Positions 63,912 to 64,000 of a DNA stretch of 64,000 bases are shown piece by piece. The notes beneath the pieces were generated by a model that searched no databases, was not told the origin of the DNA, and worked only from the letters and a program-made list of their open reading frames with translations. Source of the DNA: Methylopila capsulata (GTDB lineage Bacteria > Pseudomonadota > Alphaproteobacteria > Rhizobiales > Methylopilaceae); the NCBI RefSeq assembly GCF_016907975.1, contig NZ_JAFBCY010000003.1:868001-932000 (forward strand), read 5' to 3'. The first letter of the stretch is position 1; each line of letters begins with the position of its first letter. Made by a program: the position numbers and the translations under genes.

Positions 63912-64000
63912 CTACCCTCCCGGAACGCCATAGGTTGCGAGCGCCCATGCGATCAGGGCGACCGAGGCGAGGATAGCAAGCCCGCGCCCGAACCGCCGAG
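63912..64000 (-). CDS. C-terminal end of a membrane protein, cut by the window edge
   Basis: The frame is open from the right edge to a TAG at 63912-63914 and reads GLAILASVALIAWALATYG near its end, a hydrophobic helix with a short tail VPGG. Only about 29 residues are visible. It lies two bases before the start of the metallopeptidase gene, which fits a co-transcribed gene, but so short a piece cannot be identified. Confidence 0.45.
   Translation of the reverse strand, partial: RRFGRGLAILASVALIAWALATYGVPGG

Overview
The window is very GC-rich (about 70% or more by eye) and packed with genes, and gene content and order are those of an alphaproteobacterium of the order Hyphomicrobiales (Rhizobiales). 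The markers are the ChvI/ChvG two-component system followed by a short HprK, an EIIA-Man-type protein and HPr; the GANTC methylase CcrM next to rnhB; mutY, dciA, a DsbA-like gene and smc in a row; trpFBA-accD-folC as one operon; an AccD without the zinc-ribbon cysteines; and OlsB-type ornithine lipid synthesis. The family cannot be fixed from this window. No rRNA, tRNA, prophage, insertion sequence or CRISPR array is visible; this is chromosomal core sequence with a few accessory pieces.

Layout. 1-5960: end of an AmgK-type kinase with MurU (cell-wall sugar recycling), SppA peptidase, IHF beta, a LapA-like protein, a small secreted unknown and mutS. 6058-10413: an OlsB-like acyltransferase, a hybrid histidine kinase with a degenerate internal receiver, a divergent Gre factor and a HugZ-like protein. 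10551-14419: chvI-chvG-hprK-EIIA-ptsH, mostly with overlapping start and stop codons, linking envelope stress sensing to the regulatory PTS. 14423-17249: sulfate uptake genes cysW, cysT and sbp on the minus strand, without cysA beside them. 17541-22572: the tryptophan and fatty-acid operon trpFBA-accD-folC. 22681-29864: trxA, ahcY with a palindromic operator candidate, an outer-membrane beta-barrel protein, a Tim44-domain protein and glnD.

29943-42680: the most accessory part. It holds a DUF4279-like gene of about 51% GC, a membrane fatty acid desaturase, an HscC-type Hsp70 with a membrane-anchored J-like partner, a DNA ligase and exonuclease pair with a REP-type repeat between them, an NDUFA9-like reductase, an unknown membrane protein, an EamA transporter, moaB and a glycosyltransferase. 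42808-64000: a radical SAM protein, a VOC protein, rnhB-ccrM, an MFS transporter, mutY, dciA, dsbA-like, smc, an ABC exporter, a lipoprotein hydrolase, ada, rpsA, an unknown secreted protein, ispA, mtgA, rpmF, a YkvA-like protein, a small metallopeptidase and the end of one more gene.

DNA repair is well represented (mutS, mutY, ada, rnhB, ligase and exonuclease). I found no convincing new multi-gene system. The items most worth following are the HscC/J-protein pair, the low-GC DUF4279-like gene, the two families of interspersed inverted repeats, the operator in front of ahcY and the divergent Gre factor.
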